The notes under the pieces: model-generated
Database searches by the model: none
Told to the model about the DNA's origin: nothing
Seen by the model: only the letters and a program-made list of their open reading frames with translations
In this document: piece after piece, positions 8,137 through 18,100 of the stretch
How positions within the stretch are numbered: position 1 is the first letter of the stretch
How the letters are laid out: every line of letters starts with the position of its first letter
Made by a program: the position numbers and the translations under genes
DNA from: Proteiniphilum sp. UBA4977
GTDB lineage: Bacteria; Bacteroidota; Bacteroidia; Bacteroidales; Dysgonomonadaceae
Direction: 5' to 3'
Length of the DNA: 39,761 bases
Assembly (NCBI GenBank): GCA_002398565.1
Contig: DGZP01000006.1
Span: forward strand, 8,392-48,152

Positions 8137-10026
8137 ATGAAAAAGAAAATACTAAATATACTACTGGTTGTCCTGTTGATAACCTCCTGTAATGATTATC
8201 TTGATATCGTACCGGATAATATTCCCACGATTGAACAGGCATTTAATATGCGTACCACGGCTGAACGTTACCTCTTTGGCTGTTACAGCTATCTTCCCAA
8301 GCATAGCAATATAGCCCAGAATCCCGCCCTGACCTCAGGTGATGAGATCTGGCTTCATAACAACTATTCCCAGTCAGGATGGATGGTTGCTCAGGGTTAT
8401 CAGGACATTGTAAATCCATACCTCAATTACTGGCAAGGTGCCCGGGGTGGCCGTGACCTCTATCAGGCTATCCGTGACTGTAATATCTTTCTCGAAAATA
8501 TTGAAAGAGTGCCCGACATGGATCAGTCTGAAAAGAACAGATGGATCGCCGAGGTAAAATTTCTAAAGGCCTACTATCACTTCTATCTATTGCGTATGTA
8601 CGGACCCATTCCGTTGAAAAGAGAAAATCTGCACATCAACACTCCGGTAGAGGAAGTAAAGGTGTACCGCGATCCGGTCGATGAGGGATTCGACTATGTG
8701 GTGGAGCTGATTGATGAGGCAACACCCTATCTACCGGCAACTATTGTAGCTGAATCTGCCGAGCTGGGCAGAATAACCCAGCCGATTGCAGCATCGATCA
8801 AGGCATATATTCTGGTAGTTGCGGCCAGTCCACTTTTTAACGGTAATACTGATTATGCCAATTTCCGTGATAACCGTGGGAAATTACTCTTTAACCCTGT
8901 CTATGATGAGAGCAAATGGGTAAGAGCCGCTGAGGCATGTGAATCTGCTGTGAAAATGTGTGATTCGCTGGGCTACAAACTATATTACTATTCGCAGAGT
9001 TCACGACAATACAATGTCTCCCCCGAAATCAGGATGCAGATGAATATCCGCAACAGCATGAATGAGAAGTGGAACAGTGAGGTGATTTGGGGTAACACCA
9101 ACAGCATGACGGATAATATGCAAATTCAAGGAACACCTAGGGGACTTGATCCTTCCAAGATTACCAATCGTTCCGCGGAGGGTAATGCAGCCGTGCCCCT
9201 CAAAATTGCCGGTTTCTTCTATTCCAAGAATGGCGTACCCATTGAAGAGGATAAAACCTGGGATTATGCCAACCGCTTCCAGCTTCGAACAGGAGACGAT
9301 AACAGCAAATATTACATTAAGTTGGGTTACACCACCGTTGCCATGAACTTTGACCGGGAGCCACGCTACTACGCTTCTATTGGCTTTGATGGAGGTATAT
9401 GGTACGGTCAGGGGAAGTATGACGACAAAGATACTTGGTTCGTTTCAGCCAAGAAGGGGGAACCCTCTTCCAACATCTCCAACCTCACTTTCAACGTGAC
9501 CGGCATCTGGCCGAAAAAGTATGTCAACTATGTGAACGTGATTCAGGAGAATAGCTATTCGCGTGAACAGTATCCCTGGCCGGTGATGCGGTTAGCAAAC
9601 CTTTACCTCCTATATGCAGAGGCTTTGAACGAGATGGAGGGACCAAGCGAAAAGGTATACGAACTGCTTGATATGATTCGTACCCGCGCCGGTCTGCCCG
9701 GCGTGATTGAGGCATGGAGCAATTACTCTAACAATCCTGATAAACCAGCCTCAAAAGAGGGATTGCGTGATATCATCCACCGGGAACGTACTGTGGAACT
9801 TGCTTTCGAGGGACAACGATACTGGGACCTCAAGCGCTGGAAAAAAGCGGTGAATGAACTGAACAGACCCATTACCGGATGGGATATTGAACAACAGACC
9901 CCACAGGGTTATTACCGTGAGCGGGTATTGCACCAGCAAACTTTTACAACAAAGGATTACTTATGGCCAATTGCCGAAACGGAACTGCTTGCCAACCGCA
10001 ACACCGTGCAAAATCCAGGATGGTAA
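8137..10026 (+). CDS. SusD/RagB-type glycan-binding lipoprotein (SusD1)
   Basis: The surface lipoprotein that caps SusC1 and binds the incoming oligosaccharide; 629 aa from the ATG at 8137. The longer frame starting at 8104 overlaps susC1 and would put eleven residues before the signal peptide, so 8137 is preferred. The leader MKKKILNILLVVLLITSC ends in a lipobox cysteine. TPR-like helices are visible in EVKFLKAYYHFYLLRMYGPI near residue 150. The C-terminal RagB signature reads ELAFEGQRYWDLKRWKKA, then DYLWPIAETELLANRN, ending QNPGW. It forms a pair with the preceding susC1. Confidence 0.95.
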   Translation: MKKKILNILLVVLLITSCNDYLDIVPDNIPTIEQAFNMRTTAERYLFGCYSYLPKHSNIAQNPALTSGDEIWLHNNYSQSGWMVAQGYQDIVNPYLNYWQGARGGRDLYQAIRDCNIFLENIERVPDMDQSEKNRWIAEVKFLKAYYHFYLLRMYGPIPLKRENLHINTPVEEVKVYRDPVDEGFDYVVELIDEATPYLPATIVAESAELGRITQPIAASIKAYILVVAASPLFNGNTDYANFRDNRGKLLFNPVYDESKWVRAAEACESAVKMCDSLGYKLYYYSQSSRQYNVSPEIRMQMNIRNSMNEKWNSEVIWGNTNSMTDNMQIQGTPRGLDPSKITNRSAEGNAAVPLKIAGFFYSKNGVPIEEDKTWDYANRFQLRTGDDNSKYYIKLGYTTVAMNFDREPRYYASIGFDGGIWYGQGKYDDKDTWFVSAKKGEPSSNISNLTFNVTGIWPKKYVNYVNVIQENSYSREQYPWPVMRLANLYLLYAEALNEMEGPSEKVYELLDMIRTRAGLPGVIEAWSNYSNNPDKPASKEGLRDIIHRERTVELAFEGQRYWDLKRWKKAVNELNRPITGWDIEQQTPQGYYRERVLHQQTFTTKDYLWPIAETELLANRNTVQNPGW

Positions 10027-10048
10027 ACAAATAAAAAAATAATGGATT

Positions 10049-11257
10049 ATGAAAAAAATATATAACTCAGTTGCCGCTTTTCTTGTTACGGTGACATTCC
10101 TGTTGACCATGGTTCAATGTTCGGAAGAACATTACGTGGGTCCGGTAAACAACGATGAGGCACCGGCACAGATCAGCGATGTGAAGGTAACTCCCCTCAA
10201 CGGTGCTGCCCGCATCAGTTACAATCTTCCGGATGACCCGAACCTCCGCTATGTGAAGGCGATTTACGAGATCCGCCCCGGAGTGGAGAAAAAGTCTATC
10301 TCCTCGCTGTACACCAATTCAATCCTGGTGGATGGCTTTTCCGATGAAAAGGAGTATACAGTAAAGCTTTACACGGTAAGTTACGGCGAGAAAGTTTCTG
10401 ACAATCCGGTGACAGTGAAGGTTACACCGCTCATCTCACCGCTCAAGGTGGCATATGAATCCTTCTCCTTTACCGAGACTTTTGGCGGCATCACGGTTCG
10501 TTTCGATAACAATTCCGCAGCGAGCCTTGCAGTGATTCTCTTTGCTGATTCGTTGGGCGGGTTGAGAGAGGTGGAGACTTACTATACCAAATCAATCAAG
10601 GGACAGTATTCTATGAGAGGATTTTCCAATGAGTCCAGACTTTTCGGTGCGGTGATCCGCGACCGCTGGGGCAACACGTCGGATACCATCACCCAGCTGC
10701 TGACCCCCCTCTTTGAGGAGTTTATCCCAAAAGATCTCTTCCAGCAAGTCTCATTGCCGACAGATACGTATGAAGCTCATATTACCAACGGTTATATGTA
10801 TCAGATCTGGGATGAACGGATTGCACCAAACGGTGGCATTCCCGTATTCCATACAAAACCGGGATCCGGGATGCCGCAGTGGTTTACCTTTGATATGGGC
10901 CGTACCGTACAGTTGAGCCGTTACAAATTCTGGCACAGAGGTGGAGGTGCCACCAATTATGCCTACGCGCTTGGCGGACCCCGCAGATGGGAAATATGGG
11001 GAAGAGCAGATGCACCCGACCCTACAGGTTCGTGGGATGGATGGATCAAACTGATGGATTGCGAATCCTACAAGCCTTCAGGACCCGGTCCGGCCACCAC
11101 GGAAGATCTCAATTATGCCACCAACCTGGGTGAAGATTTTGATTTTCCGGAAGGAACTCCTCCAGTGCGTTACATCCGCATGAAAACTCTTGAGACCTGG
11201 GGGCTGGTTGATTATATCTATATTCAGGAAGTCTCTTTCTGGGGAAGAATCCTATAA
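10049..11257 (+). CDS. Surface glycan-binding-type lipoprotein (DUF4959-DUF5126-DUF5000)
   Basis: A 402-aa lipoprotein with signal MKKIYNSVAAFLVTVTFLLT and lipobox MVQC. The order matches the well-known PUL architecture DUF4959 (about residues 35-130, with DVKVTPLNGAARISYNLPDD), DUF5126 (about 135-230) and DUF5000 (about 250-400). The last is a discoidin-like galactose-binding fold with WFTFDMGRTVQLSRYKFWHR, WEIWGRADAPDPTGSWDGWI and VRYIRMKTLETWG. Such proteins follow susD genes and are thought to act as surface glycan-binding proteins; none of the three domains suggests catalysis. It lies 22 bp after susD1 and 4 bp before the next lipoprotein gene, so it is in the same operon. Confidence 0.88.
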   Translation: MKKIYNSVAAFLVTVTFLLTMVQCSEEHYVGPVNNDEAPAQISDVKVTPLNGAARISYNLPDDPNLRYVKAIYEIRPGVEKKSISSLYTNSILVDGFSDEKEYTVKLYTVSYGEKVSDNPVTVKVTPLISPLKVAYESFSFTETFGGITVRFDNNSAASLAVILFADSLGGLREVETYYTKSIKGQYSMRGFSNESRLFGAVIRDRWGNTSDTITQLLTPLFEEFIPKDLFQQVSLPTDTYEAHITNGYMYQIWDERIAPNGGIPVFHTKPGSGMPQWFTFDMGRTVQLSRYKFWHRGGGATNYAYALGGPRRWEIWGRADAPDPTGSWDGWIKLMDCESYKPSGPGPATTEDLNYATNLGEDFDFPEGTPPVRYIRMKTLETWGLVDYIYIQEVSFWGRIL

Positions 11258-11261
11258 CCCC

Positions 11262-12926
11262 ATGCTCAGCAATATGAGACCGAAAACCTATGTGATTCGT
11301 TTCTTCCACTGGTTACTGTTGCTGTTGGTGACGGGAGTGGTGGCCTGCTCGAAAGAGGCCCCTCTTCCTGAACAACAGGAAGAGGAGGATCCATATGTGG
11401 AGCGGCCCAATGGGGCTAGGCTCTTTTCCGGTTACAACCGCCTGCTGATCACCTGGAAGCAAACCAATCCATTAATCACCGGTGCGCTGGTCTACTGGAA
11501 CAACCGGAGTGACTCCCTGCTGTACACCATCCCTGCCGGAACAGACAGTGTGAAGATCTTGCTCAACAACCTGGAGGAGGGTGAGTATCAGCTGGAACTC
11601 TACACCCTCGACAAGGATCGCCACCGCTCCGGGAAGGTGATGTTGTCGGGTTATGTTTATGGTGACCAGTATGCATCCACGCTTACGCCCCGCAGGTTGT
11701 CAGACATCATCTATACAAAGGATGAGCGATTGAGGTTGATCTGGGCACCAAAGAGTGAGGGAAGTGCCATCGGTGCGGAAGTAGCGTACCAGGACAGAGA
11801 GGGAAAAACAAGACAGATTCGTCTGGTTACCGGAAATGAAAGTGAGTCCGAGATACCCGATATCCATTCGGGTTTGCGGGGATCGATCCGTTACAGGACG
11901 ATCTATGCTCCCGGAGAGAAGGTGATCGATACGCTATTCTCTGATTATCTCAGCCAGTCATACGTGAACCGCTACGCGGTATATGACAGCCTGCCGGGAT
12001 GGGCTTTCCGCTGCAAGGTGATGGTTGAAGAACAGACCATCGCCGATCATGGGGGGATGATACCCTTCAAGGAGAAGATGGATGAGGCGATAGCCCGTGC
12101 CAGTAAAAAGTTTCAGGTTGCGGGACTCAATGATGAGGGGAACAATCAGATTCACTTCTATGCGACCGAGATTCTTTCTTTCTCCGGCAGATCGTCACAG
12201 TTTACCACAAAGCAGTGGGTCAATGATGCATCGCTCGATCTGATGCTGGTGGTGAACGACCATGCGGCGGACGATGACGACTCCTGGGGTTGGAGAAGGG
12301 CTCCCTATCTGACGCTGGGACATGACTATCAGGGAATCTTTGGCTCGAATGCGGTAGATGCACTGCTGCACGAGTTCGGTCATACCCGGGGGATGTACGA
12401 CCTCTACCTGGGTGAGGTCACAGCTGCCCGGAATCCGGTCAGTCACCAGGCCTACGAGTCGGATCGCTGCATCATGAATTATCCCTATGGGGAAACGGTA
12501 TGGTCTGAGTTTGCTCAAATCATCATCAACGCCTCCGGCGATGAGAGGGTAGCTCGTCACTACTGGGACTTCTTCCCTGATGCCTTTTGGGTGAAGGTGA
12601 AAAGGAAGGATCAGACCCCTGCTGTGGGCGCAAAGCTCCGCTTCTTCCCAGTGATTCAGACCAGCAGCGGCAATGTGGTGAGAGAGAACGACGTGATTCA
12701 GTATCGGACTACGCTCGACGATGAAGGAAGTTACCTGTTCGATCCTCCCAATCCCTTTGCCATTGATCAGATTCCTAACAGGAATATTTACAATTTTCTG
12801 GTGGAAGTCAGCTATTCTGTGGCTGGCAGCCATTATACAGACTATGCTTGGATGCCGATGAACGATGCACTGACCGCCGGCAGTCGTGGTATACCCTATG
12901 AATTAAAGATAATATTAAGCAATTAA
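11262..12926 (+). CDS. DUF4998 lipoprotein with metzincin-type zinc-protease motif
   Basis: A 554-aa lipoprotein from the ATG at 11262, with another ATG at 11274 possible. The longer frame from 11190 overlaps the previous gene and is rejected. Signal: hydrophobic WLLLLLVTGVVAC with a lipobox. A DUF4998 domain covers about residues 45-145 (GYNRLLITWKQTNPLITGAL, VYWNNRSDS). The C-terminal part contains HEFGHTRGMYD at residues 370-380, which fits the metzincin zinc site HExxHxxGxxD, followed by CIMNYPYG around Met405 as a plausible Met-turn. A glutamate base (E371) and three zinc ligands (H370, H374, D380) are all present. It sits between two other surface lipoproteins of the susCD1 operon. A role in cutting protein parts of a glycoconjugate, or in processing partners, is inference. 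Confidence 0.75.
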   Translation: MLSNMRPKTYVIRFFHWLLLLLVTGVVACSKEAPLPEQQEEEDPYVERPNGARLFSGYNRLLITWKQTNPLITGALVYWNNRSDSLLYTIPAGTDSVKILLNNLEEGEYQLELYTLDKDRHRSGKVMLSGYVYGDQYASTLTPRRLSDIIYTKDERLRLIWAPKSEGSAIGAEVAYQDREGKTRQIRLVTGNESESEIPDIHSGLRGSIRYRTIYAPGEKVIDTLFSDYLSQSYVNRYAVYDSLPGWAFRCKVMVEEQTIADHGGMIPFKEKMDEAIARASKKFQVAGLNDEGNNQIHFYATEILSFSGRSSQFTTKQWVNDASLDLMLVVNDHAADDDDSWGWRRAPYLTLGHDYQGIFGSNAVDALLHEFGHTRGMYDLYLGEVTAARNPVSHQAYESDRCIMNYPYGETVWSEFAQIIINASGDERVARHYWDFFPDAFWVKVKRKDQTPAVGAKLRFFPVIQTSSGNVVRENDVIQYRTTLDDEGSYLFDPPNPFAIDQIPNRNIYNFLVEVSYSVAGSHYTDYAWMPMNDALTAGSRGIPYELKIILSN

Positions 12927-12930
12927 AAAT

Positions 12931-14061
12931 ATGAAAAACAGTTTGATTTGGATAATGTCACTTCTGGTGACTATGGTAGCAGTCATTACCGGCTGTTCCA
13001 AAATGGATGATACCTACCGGGGATTCCTGGAAAAGGGAGTGATCAAGTATGTGGGGAAGGCCGATTCGGTTCAGGTCCTTCCCGGGTATAACCGATTACA
13101 CCTGCGCTGGCTCCGTTCGGCAGATCCCTCCGTATCGCACGCCATTGTCTACTGGAACAACCGGACAGATTCAGTAGAGATTAACATTGAAAAGAGTCAA
13201 GACACCATTGTGGTGCCATTGGAGAATATGCCCGAGGGAAGTTACACCTTCGAGATCATCACCTTTGACGACCTGGGGAACAATTCGGTAACAGTAGAGG
13301 CTATAGGGCGCACATATGGAGAACAATATGAGAACACCCTGCTTCCCCGCATACCGGAAATCACCGAGTTCTTGGATGCCCAAACACTGAAGGTCTTTTT
13401 CACCAATGTGACCGATACCACAATGAAAGGTACGGAATTGATCTACAGAAACAATGATATGGTCTACGACACTCTCTTGGTCTCACCCGAAGAACCCTTT
13501 GTGGTGCTAAACTCTTTCTCGAGAGGATGGCTCAAGTTTCGCTCCTTCTTCAAGCCCTCCTCATTGGCCATAGATCAGTTTTATACCGGTTATGACTCCA
13601 TTCGGGTAAAGGGATTACCGGTTGAACTGGCCAAAACGGGCTGGACTGCTACCGCTTCCAGTTTTGATGATCGATCAGGAACCCGATATAGGCCTGCTTC
13701 ACATACTATTGACAACAATCCTTCCACCATATGGGTAAACCAAATCACTCCTCAGACTTACTACCCTCACTGGGTACAGGTAGACATGGGACAGATCCAT
13801 GAAGGGATTGAGGGATTTGCCATTATTACCCGTGTGGGTGATGCCGCAGCGCGTCCGAAGACCGCAGAGCTGCTGACCAGCCTGGACGGCGTGGAGTGGA
13901 CCTCATTCGGAGACTACATCCTGGAGAGCATCAGCGATATGCAATACCTTTCCATACCGGAACCGGTAAGTGTCCGTTACTTCAAGGTGATTTTGAAAAA
14001 TGCCCACAGCAGTAATGAGAATAACGCTGCTTTGGCTGAAGTTGGACTATTTACAAGATAA
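12931..14061 (+). CDS. DUF4998 plus discoidin-like (F5/8C) surface lipoprotein
   Basis: A 376-aa lipoprotein with signal MKNSLIWIMSLLVTMVAVIT and lipobox TGC. DUF4998 lies at about residues 40-145, with PGYNRLHLRW and AIVYWNNRTDS closely resembling the DUF4998 part of the preceding gene, so the two are paralogues in this domain. The C-terminal part, about 230-376, reads as a galactose-binding discoidin domain: ASSFDDRSGTRYRPASHTID, the aromatic HWVQVDMGQ, then VRYFKVILKN and AALAEVGLF. No catalytic residues are evident, so glycan binding at the cell surface is the likely job. It starts 4 bp after the upstream gene and ends 7 bp before the GH43 gene. Confidence 0.85.
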   Translation: MKNSLIWIMSLLVTMVAVITGCSKMDDTYRGFLEKGVIKYVGKADSVQVLPGYNRLHLRWLRSADPSVSHAIVYWNNRTDSVEINIEKSQDTIVVPLENMPEGSYTFEIITFDDLGNNSVTVEAIGRTYGEQYENTLLPRIPEITEFLDAQTLKVFFTNVTDTTMKGTELIYRNNDMVYDTLLVSPEEPFVVLNSFSRGWLKFRSFFKPSSLAIDQFYTGYDSIRVKGLPVELAKTGWTATASSFDDRSGTRYRPASHTIDNNPSTIWVNQITPQTYYPHWVQVDMGQIHEGIEGFAIITRVGDAAARPKTAELLTSLDGVEWTSFGDYILESISDMQYLSIPEPVSVRYFKVILKNAHSSNENNAALAEVGLFTR

Positions 14062-14068
14062 CCAAAAG

Positions 14069-15169
14069 ATGAAATTAGCAAACAAACTACTCTCCTCCTG
14101 GTGGCAACTGCTGATCATCCTCTTCCTCCTCAGTTGTGGGGATAAAACGGCTGAGATGGAGGAGGATATCGACCCTGATCCCATCGAAGAGGAAGAGCCC
14201 GAACCGAATCTCTATTTTGTGAATCCTGTCTGGAGCAGGGGTGCCGATCCCTGGGTTGTATTGGAAAACGGCAAGTACTATTTCACCTATACAGCCGGCA
14301 GTTCTCTCTCCCTTTACGAGGTGAAACGAATCTCCGATTATTTTGAGGGAGACAACTTTGTACTCCACTCCCGCTGGCGCCCACCTTCCGGTACCGCCTA
14401 CTCGAGCAACCTCTGGGCACCGGAGCTGCACAAAATCAACAACAAGTGGTATGCCTATATCGCGGCAGATAATGGTGAAAACCGGAACCACCGGATGTAC
14501 GTACTGGAGTACTCAGGGTCACAGCTTTCAAGGGGAGGCGATTGGATGCTCAAAGGAAAAATGACTGACCCTACCGACAACTGGGCCATTGATGGCACAA
14601 TCCTGGAGCATGAAGGACAGCTTTATACAATTTGGTCTGGCTGGTCCTCACCCGAGAACACCGCGACACAAAATCTCTATATTGCCAGGATGTCTAATCC
14701 CTGGACCATTGACGGTGAGAGGGTACTGATCTCCCGACCCGATTATGCATGGGAAAAGCATGGCAACCCGATCAACGAAGGCCCTGCAATCATCACAAAC
14801 AAGGATGGCGAGGTGTTTCTCACATACTCCGGGAGTGGTTTCTGGACAGATGATTACTGTCTCGGTCTGTTGAAACTCAAACCGGGTGGTAACCCAATGG
14901 TGAAAGCGGACTGGATCAAGTATGACCAGCCCATCCTGACACGCAACGATGAGGGAGGGGTATTCGGCCCCGGCCATAACGGCTTCTTCAAATCGCCCGA
15001 CGGTACGGAAGACTGGGTGATCTACCACGCCCGGAACCTACCCGGCGGTGGTGATACCAACTACCGCAACGTCCGAATACAAAAAGTTAACTGGAATGAG
15101 GCTGCGAGTCCAACCTTTGAACGGGCAGTTTCAATTGGAGAAAAAATGAAACGACCTTCAGGTGAATAA
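14069..15169 (+). CDS. Glycoside hydrolase family 43 lipoprotein
   Basis: A 366-aa lipoprotein taken from the ATG at 14069; the longer frame from 14000 overlaps the preceding gene and lacks a leader. The hydrophobic segment WQLLIILFLLSC ends in a lipobox, followed by an acidic Asp/Glu/Pro linker. The five-bladed propeller of GH43 is supported by the three expected acidic residues in context: RGADPWVV (D60, general base), WAIDGTI (D175, pKa modulator) and NEGPAI (E237, general acid), plus WAPELHKI and VFGPGHNGFF. GH43 enzymes mostly release alpha-L-arabinofuranose or beta-D-xylose; the FGPGHNGFF region is common in arabinofuranosidase-like subfamilies, but the exact specificity is inference. 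The lipid anchor suggests surface or periplasmic trimming. It is last in the susCD1 block. Confidence 0.88.
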   Translation: MKLANKLLSSWWQLLIILFLLSCGDKTAEMEEDIDPDPIEEEEPEPNLYFVNPVWSRGADPWVVLENGKYYFTYTAGSSLSLYEVKRISDYFEGDNFVLHSRWRPPSGTAYSSNLWAPELHKINNKWYAYIAADNGENRNHRMYVLEYSGSQLSRGGDWMLKGKMTDPTDNWAIDGTILEHEGQLYTIWSGWSSPENTATQNLYIARMSNPWTIDGERVLISRPDYAWEKHGNPINEGPAIITNKDGEVFLTYSGSGFWTDDYCLGLLKLKPGGNPMVKADWIKYDQPILTRNDEGGVFGPGHNGFFKSPDGTEDWVIYHARNLPGGGDTNYRNVRIQKVNWNEAASPTFERAVSIGEKMKRPSGE

Positions 15170-15191
15170 TATTTATAATTTTTAATTTACA

Positions 15192-18100
15192 ATGAAAAAT
15201 AGATTGAGTGAGATTATTAAACTGTATCTGATCATAATTATTGGATGTAGTTTCTTTGGGCTGAGCGCACAGAATGCTCAATTGAGAACGATAACCGGTA
15301 CCGTCTCAGATACCGATGGAATCCCGGTTATTGGGGTGACAGTGATAGTAAAAGGTACTTCCGAGGGTACAATTACCGATGTCGACGGGAATTATCAGAT
15401 CAACGTCAGCGGGGAATCTTCTATCCTTGTGTTTTCTTATATTGGCTATGAAACGCAGGAGATTTTGGTTACCGCACGAACAAATAAGCTAAATGTGGTG
15501 TTGCGTGAGGATACAAAACTTTTGGACGAAGTCGTTGTGATTGGATACGGTACCGTTCGCAAGAAGGATTTAACCGGATCAGTTTCTCACGTTGGTAGTG
15601 ATGTAATTGAAACAAAAGTAGCGACCACAGTGGCTGACTTTTTGAAAGGAAACCTCGCAGGGATCAATATCGGTGTGAATAACGACGCCGCCGGAGGAGG
15701 CAGTATTCAGGTGAGGGGACCTGCGTCGCTACAGGCCTCCACGTCACCGTTGATTGTTCTTGACGGGAACATTTACTACGGCAATATCAGCGATATCAAT
15801 CCGAATGATATTGAAAGTATCGATGTGCTGAAAGATGCCAGTTCTACTGCAATTTATGGTTCGAAGGGGTCTGCGGGTGTGATCATGGTCAATACCAAAA
15901 AAGGAAAATCAGACAAACCACAGATTACCTTGAATGCAAAATATGGATTTTCAAATCTCAGGACAATCCCCCCCTTACCAACGCCTGATGAATATGTTAC
16001 TCGTAGAGCGGATTATTGGAAAACAATTGATTTTTTCAATCCTGAATCAAAAAAAAAAGGGCTTGGATACTATGATAACCCGGATCAATTACCTATGGGC
16101 GTAACCAAGGAACAGTGGGCTGCCTATGATCCATCTTTTTCTGGTAATTATACCGAGACGTGGCTTAACAGGTTGCAATTTACTGATGTAGAGCTTAAAA
16201 ATTATACGGCAGGGAATTCCGTGGATTGGAGAGATATGATTTATAGAACAGGGGTGAGACAAGATTACAACATCTCCATTTCAGGTCGTACACCCAAAGT
16301 AAATTACTATACGTCATTGGGATATCAAAATAACGAAGGTTTTGTGGTAGGTGATAATTTTAATGCTGTAAGGGGGCGTATTAATCTTGAAACAAATGTA
16401 ACTGATTGGTTAAAAATCGGAACCAATACGCAATTCTCCAACAGAAGTGATAATGATATCACCGCAAATACAGGAAATGCCGACGTGATCAGTCCATTCG
16501 GAACAATGTATGAAGAGGATGGATCCATCAAACGATTTCCAACGAATGACGCACGAATTGCAAATCCGTTGTTGGAACACTATGTGGATGATTATTTTTA
16601 CCGCGTGCAGACACTTAATTCTACTATCTTCTCACACATAACCTTTCCAAAAGGATTCAGCTTACAGACAAACGTAAATAACCGATTCGGATGGAGAAAG
16701 AATTACTATTTTCATTCTGATATCAAACCGGGAATTACTGTAGGAGGTGAAGCAAGCAGAAATGACTATTCGGATTATGAGTGGTTGATCGACAATATTC
16801 TGAACTGGAATTATACTTTCTCTGATATCCATCGTGTTGATGCGACCTTCGTTGTGAGTTCAGAAAAATATCAATATTGGAACAGTACATCGTCAAATGA
16901 AGGCTTCGTGCCAAACAGCAACCTGACTTTTCATAACATGAATGCCGGAATTAATCCTGTTACCGAATCCAATGATGAGGTACAAACCGGAAATGCCATT
17001 TTGGGGCGGATAAACTATAATCTGTTGGATCGCTATTTGCTTACTGCCTCAATTCGTCGTGACGGATTTTCCGCTTTTGGGATTAACAATCCTTACGGTA
17101 CCTATCCAGCTTTTGCAGTAGCCTGGCGAATGTCGCAAGAACCTTTTTTTAAAAATGTAAACGTAATTGATGATTTAAAACTGCGCCTTTCCTGGGGTGA
17201 GAGCGGCAACAGGGATATTGGCCGGTATGTCGCCCTTTCGCGGTTGAATGTTACCGATAACATTATGGATGGTGAAAATGTAAAAGGCGTATGGACGAAT
17301 AATCTTGCCAATAATAATCTGAAATGGGAGCGTACGCGTGCCACCAATATAGGAGTTGATTTTTGGATGTTTGACAGTAGGATTAACGGAGTTGTCGATC
17401 TCTATTACAATAAAACAAGCGATTTAATTCTTTCACGGTCGTTACCGACAATCACAGGTTTTAGCAGTGTTATTGCAAATCTTGGACAGGTAGATAACAA
17501 AGGCCTTGAAGTCACTCTTTCAAGCATCAATGTGGATATTCCCAAAAAAGTACGCTGGGAATCTTCTGTCATCTTCAGTACAAATCAGAATACCATAAAG
17601 CATCTTTATGGCAACATGGTTGATGTCCTGGATGAGGAAGGAAATGTGGTCGGACAGCGTGAAGATGATGATGTACAGAACGGATGGTACATCGGTAAGG
17701 GAATTTATGATATATATGATTATAAGATGATCGGGATATGGCAGTTGGGAGAAGAAGATGAAGCGAAGAAATATGGTAAACTGCCAGGTGATCCCAGATT
17801 ATTAGATGTGGATGCAGATGGAAAAATGACCCAGAAAGACAAAGTATGGCAAGGTTCGCTGGTACCCAAATTCCGCGCATCACTGAGAAATGATCTCACA
17901 TTGTTTCAAAATTTCAATTTATCCTTTTTGTTGAGAGGTGAATTTAATTATTGGGCGGTAGATAATATGCCCAGAAATGAAGACAATAGGTATTTTGACA
18001 GATCTAATTCAATAAAAACTGACTACTGGATGCCTGATAATCCATCGAATGAATTTGCTCGATTGGCTTCAAACTCTTCAAATCCTTCGGTAAATATATA

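Noticed and set aside
12195..12833. Minus-strand frame of 212 codons inside the metzincin-like lipoprotein gene
   Set aside because: Shadow of a gene with a zinc-site motif and lipobox; nothing recognisable in the reverse frame.
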